A stretch of DNA of 64,000 nucleotides from Candidatus Planktophila lacus (GTDB taxonomy: Bacteria > Actinomycetota > Actinomycetes > Nanopelagicales > Nanopelagicaceae): NCBI RefSeq assembly GCF_002287925.1, contig NZ_CP016769.1:124001-188000 (forward strand), written 5' to 3'. The notes beneath the pieces were generated by a model. That model ran no database searches and was not told the DNA's origin. It saw only the letters and a program-made list of their open reading frames with translations. Numbering within the stretch: position 1 is the first letter of the stretch; every line of letters starts with the position of its first letter. Made by a program: the position numbers and the translations under genes. This document shows positions 48,491 to 58,233 of the stretch, piece by piece.

Positions 48491-49092
48491 AGAAGATCCT
48501 TGTAGCCCTAACTATCGCAACAGGGTTGCTCCTTACCGGCTGCTCACAGTCCAACGAAGCAGCAACAGTTGGCGACTTTAAAATTACCCAAACTGAACTA
48601 CAAAGCAGCATTGATGCAGTGATGGCAGAGCGCAAAAAAGTTGATACATCACAGATGCAGCTCGAAACTGGCGATGAGCTAAACCGCGGCCAGCTTCGCT
48701 TTAAGATTTTGATGCACACCTTTGATGAGATCGCTAAAGAGTTAGATCTTGAGATTACTTCAAGCCAAGTTGTAGCTCGTAAGCAGCAGATCTCTCAATC
48801 TCTCGGTGGCGATGCTGAACTTCCAAAGAACTTAGTTAACGCTGCGATTGCACCGCAAGATTTTGATACCTATGTGCGTGCGATTCTTATCTCTGAACGC
48901 ATCACTACAGCGCTTGCACAATCTGGCGTTGCCGAAGCCGATGTAGCAACGCAGTTAGGAAAGCTACTTTCTGCAAAAGCAAAAGAGCTCGGCGTTAAAA
49001 TCAATCCACGCTACGGCTTCTGGGATACCGAAGCTGGCGATGTTGTCGCAGCTGATGTAACTGGTGGCGCCGTAACTCCATCAGCTGAATAA
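48487..49092 (+). CDS. SurA-N-like lipoprotein
   Basis: A 201-residue protein from a GTG start. The signal peptide ends in the lipobox LLTGC (Cys19). The mature part begins ATVGDFKITQTELQSSIDAV, like the SurA N-terminal chaperone domain that opens many parvulin-type proteins, but no PPIase domain follows. It probably assists folding of exported proteins. The location between mfd and mazG is usual in actinobacteria. Confidence 0.85.
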   Translation: MKKILVALTIATGLLLTGCSQSNEAATVGDFKITQTELQSSIDAVMAERKKVDTSQMQLETGDELNRGQLRFKILMHTFDEIAKELDLEITSSQVVARKQQISQSLGGDAELPKNLVNAAIAPQDFDTYVRAILISERITTALAQSGVAEADVATQLGKLLSAKAKELGVKINPRYGFWDTEAGDVVAADVTGGAVTPSAE

Positions 49093-49111
49093 CACCAACC
49101 GCGATATTTCG

Positions 49112-49756
49112 ATGGCCGGCTCAGAACTTCAACGCCTCGTTGAGGTAATGGATCGGTTGCGTTCTCCCGGCGGTTGCCCTTGGGATGCAGAACAAACCCA
49201 CGAGTCACTCGTTAAATACTTGCTTGAAGAGTCATACGAATTTATTGATTCCGTTGATGCAAAAGATCGCGAAGGCATGCGCGAAGAACTTGGCGATGTT
49301 TTGCTGCAGGTCTATTTCCACTCACGCATCGCCGAAGATCATCCAACAGATCCATTTTCAATCGAAGATGTAGCGCGCGCAATTGCGGATAAGTTAATTC
49401 GCCGCCACCCACATGTCTTTGAAGGCCTAGAAGTATCTGGAACAGATGAAATCATCGATAACTGGGAAGAGATCAAGGCAAAAGAAAAGGGCCGTACATC
49501 AGCCCTTGATGGCGTCGCACTTGCACAGCCTGCGCTGCCACTTGTTGAAAAACTTCTCTATCGCGCCGAAAAATATAAAGTTCCAGTTGCGCTAAAGAAA
49601 TATGAAAGTGATCAGCCTGCGACAAATGAAAGCGTGGGCGAGGCGCTAGCTTCAATAATTGCGTGGGCGCGAGATAACGAAATTGACCCAGAAAACGCGC
49701 TGCGCCTATATGGGCGCCAAATTGCCGAGCAAATTAAGGCTACTGAGTCGCGGTAG
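49112..49756 (+). CDS. mazG: MazG nucleoside triphosphate pyrophosphohydrolase
   Basis: A 214-residue protein with LRSPGGCPWDAEQTHESLVK, then LLEESYEFIDSVD and MREELGDVLLQVYFHSRIAE, giving the metal-binding glutamates of the MazG fold. It hydrolyses dNTPs or damaged nucleotides to monophosphates. Only one clear MazG domain is seen, with a shorter C-terminal half than the tandem E. coli form. Confidence 0.94.
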   Translation: MAGSELQRLVEVMDRLRSPGGCPWDAEQTHESLVKYLLEESYEFIDSVDAKDREGMREELGDVLLQVYFHSRIAEDHPTDPFSIEDVARAIADKLIRRHPHVFEGLEVSGTDEIIDNWEEIKAKEKGRTSALDGVALAQPALPLVEKLLYRAEKYKVPVALKKYESDQPATNESVGEALASIIAWARDNEIDPENALRLYGRQIAEQIKATESR

Positions 49757-49782
49757 TATTGCCCTATACCGTTCAGCGCTGA

Positions 49783-51099
<1,317 letters not shown>

Positions 51100-51112
51100 T
51101 TAAGGCTTAAAG

Positions 51113-51553
51113 ATGCGACGCGGGCGACGTAGTTATTCATCACGTCGTCCGTCTCGCCGTCTTTCTTATAACCGCCGCAAATCTCGCGCCAATGCACGTC
51201 CGTTAGCGCTTATTGCAATCATCTTTATCTTCACGCTAACTCTTGCACCACCCATCAAGAATTACTTCACGCAGCGCGCCCAGATCAGCGCTCTTAAATC
51301 TCAAGTTGTCACAGATCGCGCAGCACTTGATGCTGCACGCGCTGAACTAGAACTTTGGAAAGATCCTGATTACATCAAGTCACAAGCGCGCGAACGTCTG
51401 CACTTTGTCTTGCCCGGCGAGCGTCAGTACATCGTGACCGGCACCAAGGATGATCCAACGCTTCCCGATACAACAAAGGTAGTTTCACAATTGCCTGAAG
51501 GCGCACCTTGGTACACCAAGTTGATCGCATCCGTTACCGAATCTGGTCTTTAA
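51113..51553 (+). CDS. ftsB: FtsB/DivIC-type septum protein
   Basis: A 146-residue protein: a basic N-terminus (RRGRRSYSSRRPSRRLSYN), one membrane helix (LALIAIIFIFTLTLAPPI), then an outer coiled coil (ISALKSQVVTDRAALDAA) and a C-terminal DPDYIKSQARERLHFVLPGE. This is the actinobacterial septum formation initiator, part of the divisome complex with FtsL and FtsQ. It lies 13 nt after eno. Confidence 0.9.
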   Translation: MRRGRRSYSSRRPSRRLSYNRRKSRANARPLALIAIIFIFTLTLAPPIKNYFTQRAQISALKSQVVTDRAALDAARAELELWKDPDYIKSQARERLHFVLPGERQYIVTGTKDDPTLPDTTKVVSQLPEGAPWYTKLIASVTESGL

Positions 51554-51555
51554 CA

Positions 51556-52047
51556 ATGACCGATAAAGCAACACAGAAGGATTTAGATTGCATTGAATTA
51601 CAGCTGGGCCGCACTCCGCGCGATGTACATGCCATTGCCTACCGCTGCCCTTGCGGCAACCCAGCTGTTGTTGAAACACCTCCACGCCTTAGCCATGGCG
51701 AACCATTTCCAACTTTTTACTATGCAACTTGTCCACGCTTAACAGGTGCAATATCCACTCTCGAATCAACAGGTTTGATGGCAGAAATGAATGAACGCCT
51801 TGCCGTTGATGCCGAACTTGCAGGCGCATATGCCGCAGCACATGATGATTACCTCGCAGCGCGCGCAGCGCTAAAGATGGATGTTCCTGAAGTCGAAGGA
51901 ATCTCTGCCGGTGGAATGCCCAATCGCGTTAAATGTTTACATTCACTCGTTGCACATTCACTTTCTGCCGGCCCTGGTGTTAATCCACTTGGTGATGAAG
52001 CTTTAGCCAAGTTACCTGAATGGTGGAAGGACGAACCATGCGAGTAG
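51556..52047 (+). CDS. DUF501 family protein
   Basis: A 163-residue protein from ATG 51556. DUF501 hallmarks are LGRTPRDVHAIAYRCPCGNP, ETPPRLSHGEPFPTFYYATC and NRVKCLHSLVAHSLSAGPGV. Cysteines at CPCG and later C positions could bind metal. Function unknown, but always found with ftsB and ppx in actinobacteria. Confidence 0.92.
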   Translation: MTDKATQKDLDCIELQLGRTPRDVHAIAYRCPCGNPAVVETPPRLSHGEPFPTFYYATCPRLTGAISTLESTGLMAEMNERLAVDAELAGAYAAAHDDYLAARAALKMDVPEVEGISAGGMPNRVKCLHSLVAHSLSAGPGVNPLGDEALAKLPEWWKDEPCE

Positions 52048-52946
52048 CAGCCATCGATTGCGGTACCAACTCAATACGTCTACTTATTGCAGATATTGAA
52101 GGCACCAATTTCCGCGAAGTTACACGACTCATGGAAGTTGTCCGACTTGGGCAAGGCGTCGATAAAACTGGGCAATTCCACCCAGATGCAATCGCTCGCA
52201 CACTCGCCGCAGTTGATATCTATGCAGCAGAGATTGCAAAGCGCGGAGTAGAAAAGATTCGCTTCTGTGCAACCAGCGCTACACGCGATGCCACCAACCG
52301 CGACCTCTTTATCGAAGGCGTTTTCGAACGTTTAGGAATCCGTCCAGAAGTTATCTCTGGCGATGAAGAAGCCCGTCTTTCATTTATGGGCGCAACTAAA
52401 GATCTACCAGCAGCCGACGGCCCATTCCTTGTCGTTGATATTGGTGGGGGATCTACCGAATTCGTATTCGGCACCGAAACTGTCGAATCAGCAAAGAGCG
52501 TAAACATCGGCTGTGTGCGCATGTCAGAGCGTCACTTCACCGGCGATCTTCCAGATCCTGGCCAAGTTGCTGCTGCAACTGAAGATATTGATGAAGCAAT
52601 CTCTCAAGCTGCAAAGTTAGTTCCAATCACTAAAGCCAAGACACTCATCGCTGTAGCCGGAACTGCAACAACTGTTGCAGCAGCCGCGTTAGATCTTCCT
52701 GAATACGACCGTTACGCAATTCATCTTTCACATATTCCTGCAGAAAAAGTTCACCAAGTTTCACAAACGCTTATAAAGATGGCCCGCACCCAACGCGAAT
52801 CACTTGGCTATATGCACCCAGGTCGCGTCGACGTTATCTCTGCAGGTTCTCTCGTCCTCTCACGCATCATGCGCGCAACTGGCGCCGCTGAATTCGTTGC
52901 CTCTGAATCAGACATTCTCGACGGAATGGCTTGGTCGCTTGTATAA
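52038..52946 (+). CDS. ppx: exopolyphosphatase/Ppx-GppA family
   Basis: A 302-residue ASKHA-fold protein from ATG 52038 (MRVAAIDCGTNSIRLLI), overlapping DUF501 by 10 bp. The second motif FLVVDIGGGSTEFV follows. It degrades polyphosphate or pppGpp. Short form, as in other actinobacteria, without the C-terminal HD domain. Confidence 0.93.
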   Translation: MRVAAIDCGTNSIRLLIADIEGTNFREVTRLMEVVRLGQGVDKTGQFHPDAIARTLAAVDIYAAEIAKRGVEKIRFCATSATRDATNRDLFIEGVFERLGIRPEVISGDEEARLSFMGATKDLPAADGPFLVVDIGGGSTEFVFGTETVESAKSVNIGCVRMSERHFTGDLPDPGQVAAATEDIDEAISQAAKLVPITKAKTLIAVAGTATTVAAAALDLPEYDRYAIHLSHIPAEKVHQVSQTLIKMARTQRESLGYMHPGRVDVISAGSLVLSRIMRATGAAEFVASESDILDGMAWSLV

Positions 52947-53631
52947 ATCGCTCGACCTGCTTGATTCCGCAATTGTTAAATGCAAGAAATGTCCACGCCT
53001 CGTTGATTGGCGCGAAGAAGTAGCCGTTACAAAACGCAAAGCGTATGAAAACGAAAAGTATTGGGGAAAGCCGGTACCCGGTTTCGGTCCTTCTAATGCG
53101 CAAATAGTCATCCTCGGCCTTGCACCAGGTGCACATGGCGCCAACCGCACAGGCCGCGTATTCACTGGCGATTCTTCAGGCGACTGGCTCTACAAATCTC
53201 TTCACAAAAATGGTCTAGCAAAGATCGCTACAAGCAAAAGCAAAGATGATGGCCAGAAGTTAATTAACACTCGCATCCTATGCGCCGTTCGATGTGCGCC
53301 ACCGGATAACAAGCCAACAAATGAAGAGAAAAATACCTGCGCACCTTTCTACAAAGATGAGATCGCACTTCTTATGCCCACAGCCAAATCATTTCTAGCT
53401 CTTGGAAATCTTGCTTGGACAACGCTGCTTACAACTCTCCAAGAACTTGGTTGCGAGATTCCAAAGCCAAAACCAAAGTTTGGACATGGCGCTACCGCTG
53501 TATTTATTGGCCCAGATGGAATCAAACGAACCGTCATCGGCAGTTACCATCCCAGCCAACAGAACACATTTACAGGGAAATTGACCGAGAAGATGTTGGA
53601 TTCGGTGATTAAAAAGGCAAGTAGACTCTGA
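52939..53631 (+). CDS. family 5 uracil-DNA glycosylase (UdgB-like)
   Basis: About 230 residues from a likely TTG start at 52939, overlapping ppx by 8 bp; a longer frame lies within ppx and looks non-conserved. CKKCPRLVDWREEV and later cysteines fit an Fe-S cluster, and the active loop GLAPGAHGANRTGRVFTGD and the late GSYHPSQQNTFTGK match type 5 UDG. It removes uracil and related deaminated bases from DNA. Confidence 0.87.
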   Translation: MYKSLDLLDSAIVKCKKCPRLVDWREEVAVTKRKAYENEKYWGKPVPGFGPSNAQIVILGLAPGAHGANRTGRVFTGDSSGDWLYKSLHKNGLAKIATSKSKDDGQKLINTRILCAVRCAPPDNKPTNEEKNTCAPFYKDEIALLMPTAKSFLALGNLAWTTLLTTLQELGCEIPKPKPKFGHGATAVFIGPDGIKRTVIGSYHPSQQNTFTGKLTEKMLDSVIKKASRL

Positions 53632-53641
53632 CCTTCGCATG

Positions 53642-53714
53642 GCCCCGATAGCCCAATGGCAGAGGCAGAGGACTTAAAATCCTCCAAGTGTGGGTTCGAC
53701 CCCCACTCGGGGCA
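53642..53714 (+). tRNA. tRNA with anticodon TAA, short variable arm (tRNA-Leu-like)
   Basis: A complete 73-nt cloverleaf. The acceptor GCCCCGA pairs perfectly with TCGGGGC; the D arm has a 3-bp stem; anticodon stem GAGGA/TCCTC surrounds CTTAAAA with TAA at 53675-53677; variable CAAGT; T stem GTGGG/CCCAC with loop TTCGACC; discriminator A; no encoded CCA. UAA would read leucine UUA codons, but normal bacterial tRNA-Leu has a long variable arm, which is absent here. The fold is certain; the amino acid is not. Confidence 0.85.
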
Positions 53715-54040
53715 CAACTTCGTGCGTAAAGTATCGCGCGCTCAGTGTAAATAATCTAGTAATGAATTATGAATGCATACATAAATGCATACACAATTAA
53801 TACATAACTGTCGGAGGATTTGAAGGCGCTAATCAGGTTCTCATTTCATTTCACCCCTGATCATCTGCGCTCGAGCAAAGCTCTCACTCCTCTGCCTCTG
53901 CCATTGGGCTAAAACAGACCCCCGGTTGTTAATTTTGAGCGTGGAGGTATCTGTACTACCTCTCTAGAAATATCTCCTAACGCTTAAAATTCACTACAAG
54001 AGTATGGCTATCACTATCCCATCTACCCTACTCTTCTATT
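53715..54040. other. gene-free AT-rich stretch beside the tRNA
   Basis: A 326-bp region with no gene. It contains two direct copies of ATGCATAC 12 nt apart near 53776, a GGAGGA at 53813 followed too closely by a TTG frame of 30 codons, a hairpin with ATCAGG/CCTGAT arms around 53831-53861, and an inverted 24-nt copy of part of the tRNA at 53888-53911. It may be a remnant of an inserted element. No integrase is present. Confidence 0.5.
53888..53911 (-). repeat. inverted 24-nt copy of tRNA D-arm and anticodon stem
   Basis: On the minus strand it reads TAGCCCAATGGCAGAGGCAG plus AGGA, identical to 53649-53672 inside the UAA tRNA. The two sites are 215 nt apart in opposite directions. Confidence 0.92.
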
Positions 54041-55027
54041 ATGCAAAAAAAGATTTTGAAGGGTGTCCTTGCATCGATACTCCTAATCCCTTCAATCACT
54101 CCTGCTAATGCTGCCCTAGATGCACCGATAAATCTTGATAACCCAAGAGTTGTAGCAATGTTTGGTAATGATATTGATAAAGCGGCTTGGTCAGGTTATC
54201 TATACTCATCGCGAATTGTTTTTTCTGCCGCACACAGTCATTACAATTTCGACAGTAGCGGAAATCTCATTTATAAAGAACCAGGGATATTCACAGTCGG
54301 CAAGCCCAATTCATCCGCAAAAGATAGTAGTGGCAGAGTAAAGGTTGTGAAATTATTTTTAGCAGATTTCAAGACAATCCCAAGCGGTGGTGCTATAAAT
54401 GATTTTGTCATTTACGTACTTGAAAAAGATTTAGTGCCTATGGTGCCTGGCAAGTTGATAACACCCGAGATAACTCAAGAACTTGTCGAAGCCAAGGCTG
54501 AGGTGGAATTCCACGGTTACGGTGAGTATCGGGATCGTTGTGCAGCTGGTCAATCTCCCCCTTGCAAGAAAGACTGGCAAAATCCAAACCAGATAACAAG
54601 TGAGTTTCCAAGAAAAAATGTGATGAAATTATCACCTGTATTGTCTTCTTGGATGGACTCACAAAAAATGAGCGAGATGGCCAATGAAAGATTTATTTCA
54701 GATCCTCAAGGTTGCCCTGGTGATTCAGGTGGACCAATTACAACAATTTATAAAGGTGAAAGGATTTACCTTGGAATGGGGCTAGATGCAGGCGGAGTTT
54801 ACGCTTGTGGCGCCGGTGGTTCTCCTAGAAATGAACCTAATGCTTTTGGACACTTTTCACCAGTATATAAGCACTTGGATCTACTAAGAGATGCAGAGGC
54901 TTTTGTGAAACAACAAGTTTCAACAAAGTCAAAAACAGAGGTATCAATCACCTGTGTTAAAAGCAAATTAGTCAAGAAGGTTACGGCTGTTAATCCCAAA
55001 TGTCCTTCTGGATATAAGAAGAAGTAA
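54041..55027 (+). CDS. secreted trypsin-like serine protease with Cys/Lys-rich tail
   Basis: A 328-residue S1-type protease. The signal peptide (residues 1-24) ends near PANA. The catalytic triad is His65 (FSAAHSHY), Asp121 (INDFVIYVLE) and Ser229 (CPGDSGGP). Residues 303-328 form a separate tail with ITCVKSKLVKKV and PKCPSGYKKK, repeated in the partial protease at 63452. The tail might anchor or sort the protein. The upstream sequence has no clear ribosome site, and the region is more AT-rich than neighbours. Confidence 0.88.
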   Translation: MQKKILKGVLASILLIPSITPANAALDAPINLDNPRVVAMFGNDIDKAAWSGYLYSSRIVFSAAHSHYNFDSSGNLIYKEPGIFTVGKPNSSAKDSSGRVKVVKLFLADFKTIPSGGAINDFVIYVLEKDLVPMVPGKLITPEITQELVEAKAEVEFHGYGEYRDRCAAGQSPPCKKDWQNPNQITSEFPRKNVMKLSPVLSSWMDSQKMSEMANERFISDPQGCPGDSGGPITTIYKGERIYLGMGLDAGGVYACGAGGSPRNEPNAFGHFSPVYKHLDLLRDAEAFVKQQVSTKSKTEVSITCVKSKLVKKVTAVNPKCPSGYKKK

Positions 55028-55144
55028 CAGGCTCTCCACCTCCCAGTTTGAGAGAAATCTCCAATCCAGACCTCCCGATTGAGCGTGGTCAAGGCTTTGA
55101 AATGAAATTCTCAGGAAAGTGGTTTTAAATAGTCCTACCTACCT

Positions 55145-55160
55145 CGCCCCGAAGGGGGCG
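55145..55160 (+). terminator. GC hairpin between protease and Bax-inhibitor gene
   Basis: CGCCCC-gaag-GGGGCG is a perfect 6-bp stem with a tetraloop, followed by GGATTTCC. It could end the protease message, though the T run is weak, or sit in the leader of the next gene. Confidence 0.4.
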
Positions 55161-55183
55161 GGATTTCCTAGAAAGGGAAATTA

Positions 55184-55936
55184 GTGCGCAGTTCAAATCC
55201 AGTTCTAACTCGTTCGAACCGTGGTTTTGCTCAAATGGATCCAACTCGTTTGAGTAACGATTCACTCGAAGCAACATACGCAGCACCAGCAGCATCATCA
55301 CTTCGTACCGGTCGCATGACTATGGACGATGTCGTAATGCGCACTGCAACTTTGTTTGCGGTTTTGGTTGCAGTCGGTGCATTTGCATGGGGCGCTAATA
55401 GCCCAGGGCTTGCACTTGTTGGCTTCCTCGGCGGTTTTGTTCTTGCAATGGTTAACACTTTTTCCAAGAAAGTTCGTGTACCTCTAATCGTTGCTTTTGC
55501 AGCAGCGCAAGGACTTGCACTCGGAACAATCAGCCGTATCTACAACGAAGCCTATTCAGGCATCGTTGGCCAAGCAGTCATCGGAACGCTTTGTGCATTC
55601 GGTGGAATCTTGGTTGCATACCGCAGCGGAAAGATCCGCGTAACACCTAAGTTCACTCGCATCATGGTTGGTGCGTTGATGGGTTACTTGGTCTTCTCGC
55701 TCATCACGATCTTTACAGGACGTCCAGGCGGAGCAACTGGTCTACTCGTAGCAGTAGCAGCTGTTGCACTAGCAACATTCTTCCTAGTTCTTGATTTCGA
55801 TCAGATTGAAAAATCAATTGCTGCAGGCGCTCCTCAAGAAGAGTCATGGCGCATGGCATTTGGCTTGATGGTCACAATCGTTTGGTTGTACCTAGAAGTT
55901 TTGAGACTGCTCTCAATCCTTCGTAACAGTGACTAA
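55184..55936 (+). CDS. Bax inhibitor-1/YccA family membrane protein
   Basis: A 250-residue protein from a GTG start with AAAGGG 7 nt upstream. After a 40-residue cytosolic start there are about seven helices, with AFAAAQGLALGTISRIYNEA, a BI-1 family hallmark, and the C-terminal WLYLEVLRLLSIL. YccA-type proteins modulate membrane proteases or calcium leak; the role here is unknown. Confidence 0.92.
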   Translation: MRSSNPVLTRSNRGFAQMDPTRLSNDSLEATYAAPAASSLRTGRMTMDDVVMRTATLFAVLVAVGAFAWGANSPGLALVGFLGGFVLAMVNTFSKKVRVPLIVAFAAAQGLALGTISRIYNEAYSGIVGQAVIGTLCAFGGILVAYRSGKIRVTPKFTRIMVGALMGYLVFSLITIFTGRPGGATGLLVAVAAVALATFFLVLDFDQIEKSIAAGAPQEESWRMAFGLMVTIVWLYLEVLRLLSILRNSD

Positions 55937-55945
55937 ATAAATAGA

Positions 55946-57166
55946 TTAACTAGATTGCCCGAGATGCGAACTCCGCGTCTCGGGCAATTTTGTTGCCGCA
56001 AAGAGTGCGATAAACATTAGCCCTGCGCTAACTGCAAATGCGGGGCGGAATCCGTAATGGTCTGCGATAAAGCCAAGTGCGATAGGTGCAACCATGGCAC
56101 CGGCATCACCGGACATCTGGAAGAGCGCGATTACTTGCCCGCCCTTACCTCTCATAACGTCACCCACAATTGCCGATGGAGTAGTTGATAAGAAGGCTGC
56201 TCCTACGCCAGAGATAGCCATTGATACTAGGAACATCCATGGTTGATAGGTGAAAAATAAAATTACTACTGATGAAGCGACCAGAGAAGAGCCAAGTAGT
56301 GCAGAGAATCTACGCCCTTTTTCATCAGAGAGACTTCCGGCCTTAAGCAAGAGAATTCCTTGCACGATTGATGCAATCGTAAATCCGATCCCAAGGAATC
56401 CGGCAGTTGAGTTTAGATCTTCAACCATGAAGAGCGGCAGGATAGAACGGCTCATTCCGAAGAAGATAGAAGCGCTGCAGAAAGAGATTATTAGCGCGAT
56501 TAGGTATGGCTTGCTTGAAAGCGCATCGCGCAGTGGAGTCTTTACTTGTGTGCTTTTTTCAGTTGGGCGCGCTGCAAGTGTTGAGTTTCGAAGTAAGAAA
56601 CCACCGGCAGCGCTGGAGATAACTAGTAGAACTGCATAGATAAATAGTGGCGCACGAAGCGAGAAGGCGGTTAAGAATCCACCGATAACCGGGCCAGCCA
56701 TCATGCCCAACAAGAAACTGCCGTTGTAAAGAGATTGTGCACGTGCACGTCTGGTGTCATCGACTGCGCGCAGAACAATTGAACCGGCAGCAACTGAGAA
56801 CATTGATGAGCCAAGACCACCAGCTGCGCGGTAGATCAGTAGTTGTTCGTAATTCTGTGAGAAGGCTGCAGCAAAAGATGAAAGGGCAACAAAGCCAACA
56901 CCAGTTGTGTAAACGATTCTCTCACCGAATTTATCAACTAACTTTCCTGCAAATAGTCCGCTAGCAAATCTTGCAAGTGCAAAGGAAGAGATGATTAAGC
57001 CAACTTGTGCGTTATTTACACCAAAAGATTTAGCAAAGAGCGGAATTGTTGGCGCGATAATTCCAAATCCAACTGCAACGAAGAAAGATGAAAAAACTAG
57101 AACCCCAACTTCGCGTGGGAACTCAGCAAAAGGATTTGAGGGTTTAAAGCGAGCCGAAAGGTTCAA
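55946..57166 (-). CDS. MFS transporter (drug exporter-like)
   Basis: A 406-residue protein with about 12 helices. Motif A appears in LFAGKLVDKFGERIVY, and GSLSDEKGRRFSALLG gives the second-half equivalent. It resembles the DHA1-type multidrug exporters. The substrate is unknown. Its last codons encode the stem of the terminator for the convergent Bax-inhibitor gene. Confidence 0.88.
   Translation of the reverse strand: MNLSARFKPSNPFAEFPREVGVLVFSSFFVAVGFGIIAPTIPLFAKSFGVNNAQVGLIISSFALARFASGLFAGKLVDKFGERIVYTTGVGFVALSSFAAAFSQNYEQLLIYRAAGGLGSSMFSVAAGSIVLRAVDDTRRARAQSLYNGSFLLGMMAGPVIGGFLTAFSLRAPLFIYAVLLVISSAAGGFLLRNSTLAARPTEKSTQVKTPLRDALSSKPYLIALIISFCSASIFFGMSRSILPLFMVEDLNSTAGFLGIGFTIASIVQGILLLKAGSLSDEKGRRFSALLGSSLVASSVVILFFTYQPWMFLVSMAISGVGAAFLSTTPSAIVGDVMRGKGGQVIALFQMSGDAGAMVAPIALGFIADHYGFRPAFAVSAGLMFIALFAATKLPETRSSHLGQSS
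55954..55988 (+). terminator. intrinsic terminator for the Bax-inhibitor gene
   Basis: ATTGCCCGAGA pairs perfectly with TCTCGGGCAAT (11 bp), with extra GCG/CGC pairing inside the loop, followed by TTT. It starts 18 bp after the stop of the gene at 55184 and lies within the 3' coding end of the opposing MFS gene. It may also terminate in the other direction. Confidence 0.85.
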
Positions 57167-57240
57167 ATGTTTTTACCGTATGCCTTTCAGGCGTAGCGAG
57201 AGTGTTTCAAAGTTGGGGTTGATTGCGCTAAGTTTACTCT

Positions 57241-58233
57241 GTGAAATCTGTTATCGCTGAAGACTTAGTTAAAACTTATCGCAATGGGGCAGTTCGTGCC
57301 TTAGATCACCTGTCACTTGATGTTGAAGAAGGCACTGTGTTGAGCGTGCTTGGTCCAAATGGCGCAGGAAAGACAACATGTGTGCGCATTCTTGCAACGC
57401 TGTTACGACCTGATTCAGGTCGCGCAATGGTCGGTGGCATCGATGTAATCAAGCATCCTGAAAAAGTGCGCGAAGTAATTGGTTTATCAGGTCAATATGC
57501 AGCCGTAGATGAGATTTTAACTGGCTGGGATAACTTAGTTATGTTTGGTCAGCTCTATCACTTAGGAAAGAAAGCATCAGTTGCTCGCGCTGAAGAGTTG
57601 CTAGAGCGATTTTCACTTACCGAAAGTGCAAAGCGCCCAATCAAGACTTACTCCGGCGGAATGCGTCGTCGCCTCGACCTAGCAGCATCCCTAATCGTTA
57701 AGCCAAAGGTTCTCTTTCTAGATGAGCCAACCACGGGCCTTGATCCACGCGGTCGTCAGGAAATGTGGAGCGTTATTGAAGAGTTAGTTAAAGGCGGAGT
57801 TACTTTGCTTTTGACTACTCAATATCTAGAAGAAGCCGATCAACTTGCAGATGAAATCGCGGTTATCGATCACGGCAAAGTAATCGCGCGCGGAACATCT
57901 GATGTATTGAAGAAGCAGGTCGGTGGCGAACGCCTTGAGATTGTTGTTGAAACACAGCACATCGCAAAGACTGTTGAAGTTGTCTCAACTGTGAGTGGCC
58001 ATAAAGCAATTGTTGATGAAGGTCTGCGCATGATCTCGGCCCCAGTTTCAACTGGTGCAACTGCGCTAATCGAAACACTTCGTTCGCTCGATATTGCAGG
58101 TATTCATCCACTTGATGTCAGCCTCAAGCGCCCATCGCTTGATGATGTGTTTCTTTCACTTACCGGCCATGCCGCTGAGGAGAAGAAAGAAGAAGTTGAA
58201 ACCAAGGGACGCAGAAAGAAGGCAAAGAAATGA
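57241..58233 (+). CDS. ABC transporter ATP-binding protein (DrrA type)
   Basis: A 330-residue ATPase from a GTG start. Walker A GPNGAGKTTC near residue 39, signature YSGGMRRRLDLA, Walker B VLFLDEPTTGLDP, and a C-terminal extension with SLKRPSLDDVFLSLTGH, a mark of daunorubicin-resistance DrrA ATPases. It powers export of a lipid or drug with the permease at 58230. The tail is rich in Lys and Glu. Confidence 0.93.
   Translation: MKSVIAEDLVKTYRNGAVRALDHLSLDVEEGTVLSVLGPNGAGKTTCVRILATLLRPDSGRAMVGGIDVIKHPEKVREVIGLSGQYAAVDEILTGWDNLVMFGQLYHLGKKASVARAEELLERFSLTESAKRPIKTYSGGMRRRLDLAASLIVKPKVLFLDEPTTGLDPRGRQEMWSVIEELVKGGVTLLLTTQYLEEADQLADEIAVIDHGKVIARGTSDVLKKQVGGERLEIVVETQHIAKTVEVVSTVSGHKAIVDEGLRMISAPVSTGATALIETLRSLDIAGIHPLDVSLKRPSLDDVFLSLTGHAAEEKKEEVETKGRRKKAKK

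Noticed and set aside
53776-53795. Direct ATGCATAC repeats as a phage attachment site
   Set aside because: Two short 8-nt copies alone are weak, and no matching copy or integrase is nearby.
53820-53912. 30-codon TTG frame after GGAGGA
   Set aside because: The ribosome site is only 1 nt from the TTG, and the end of the frame is just the inverted tRNA copy.
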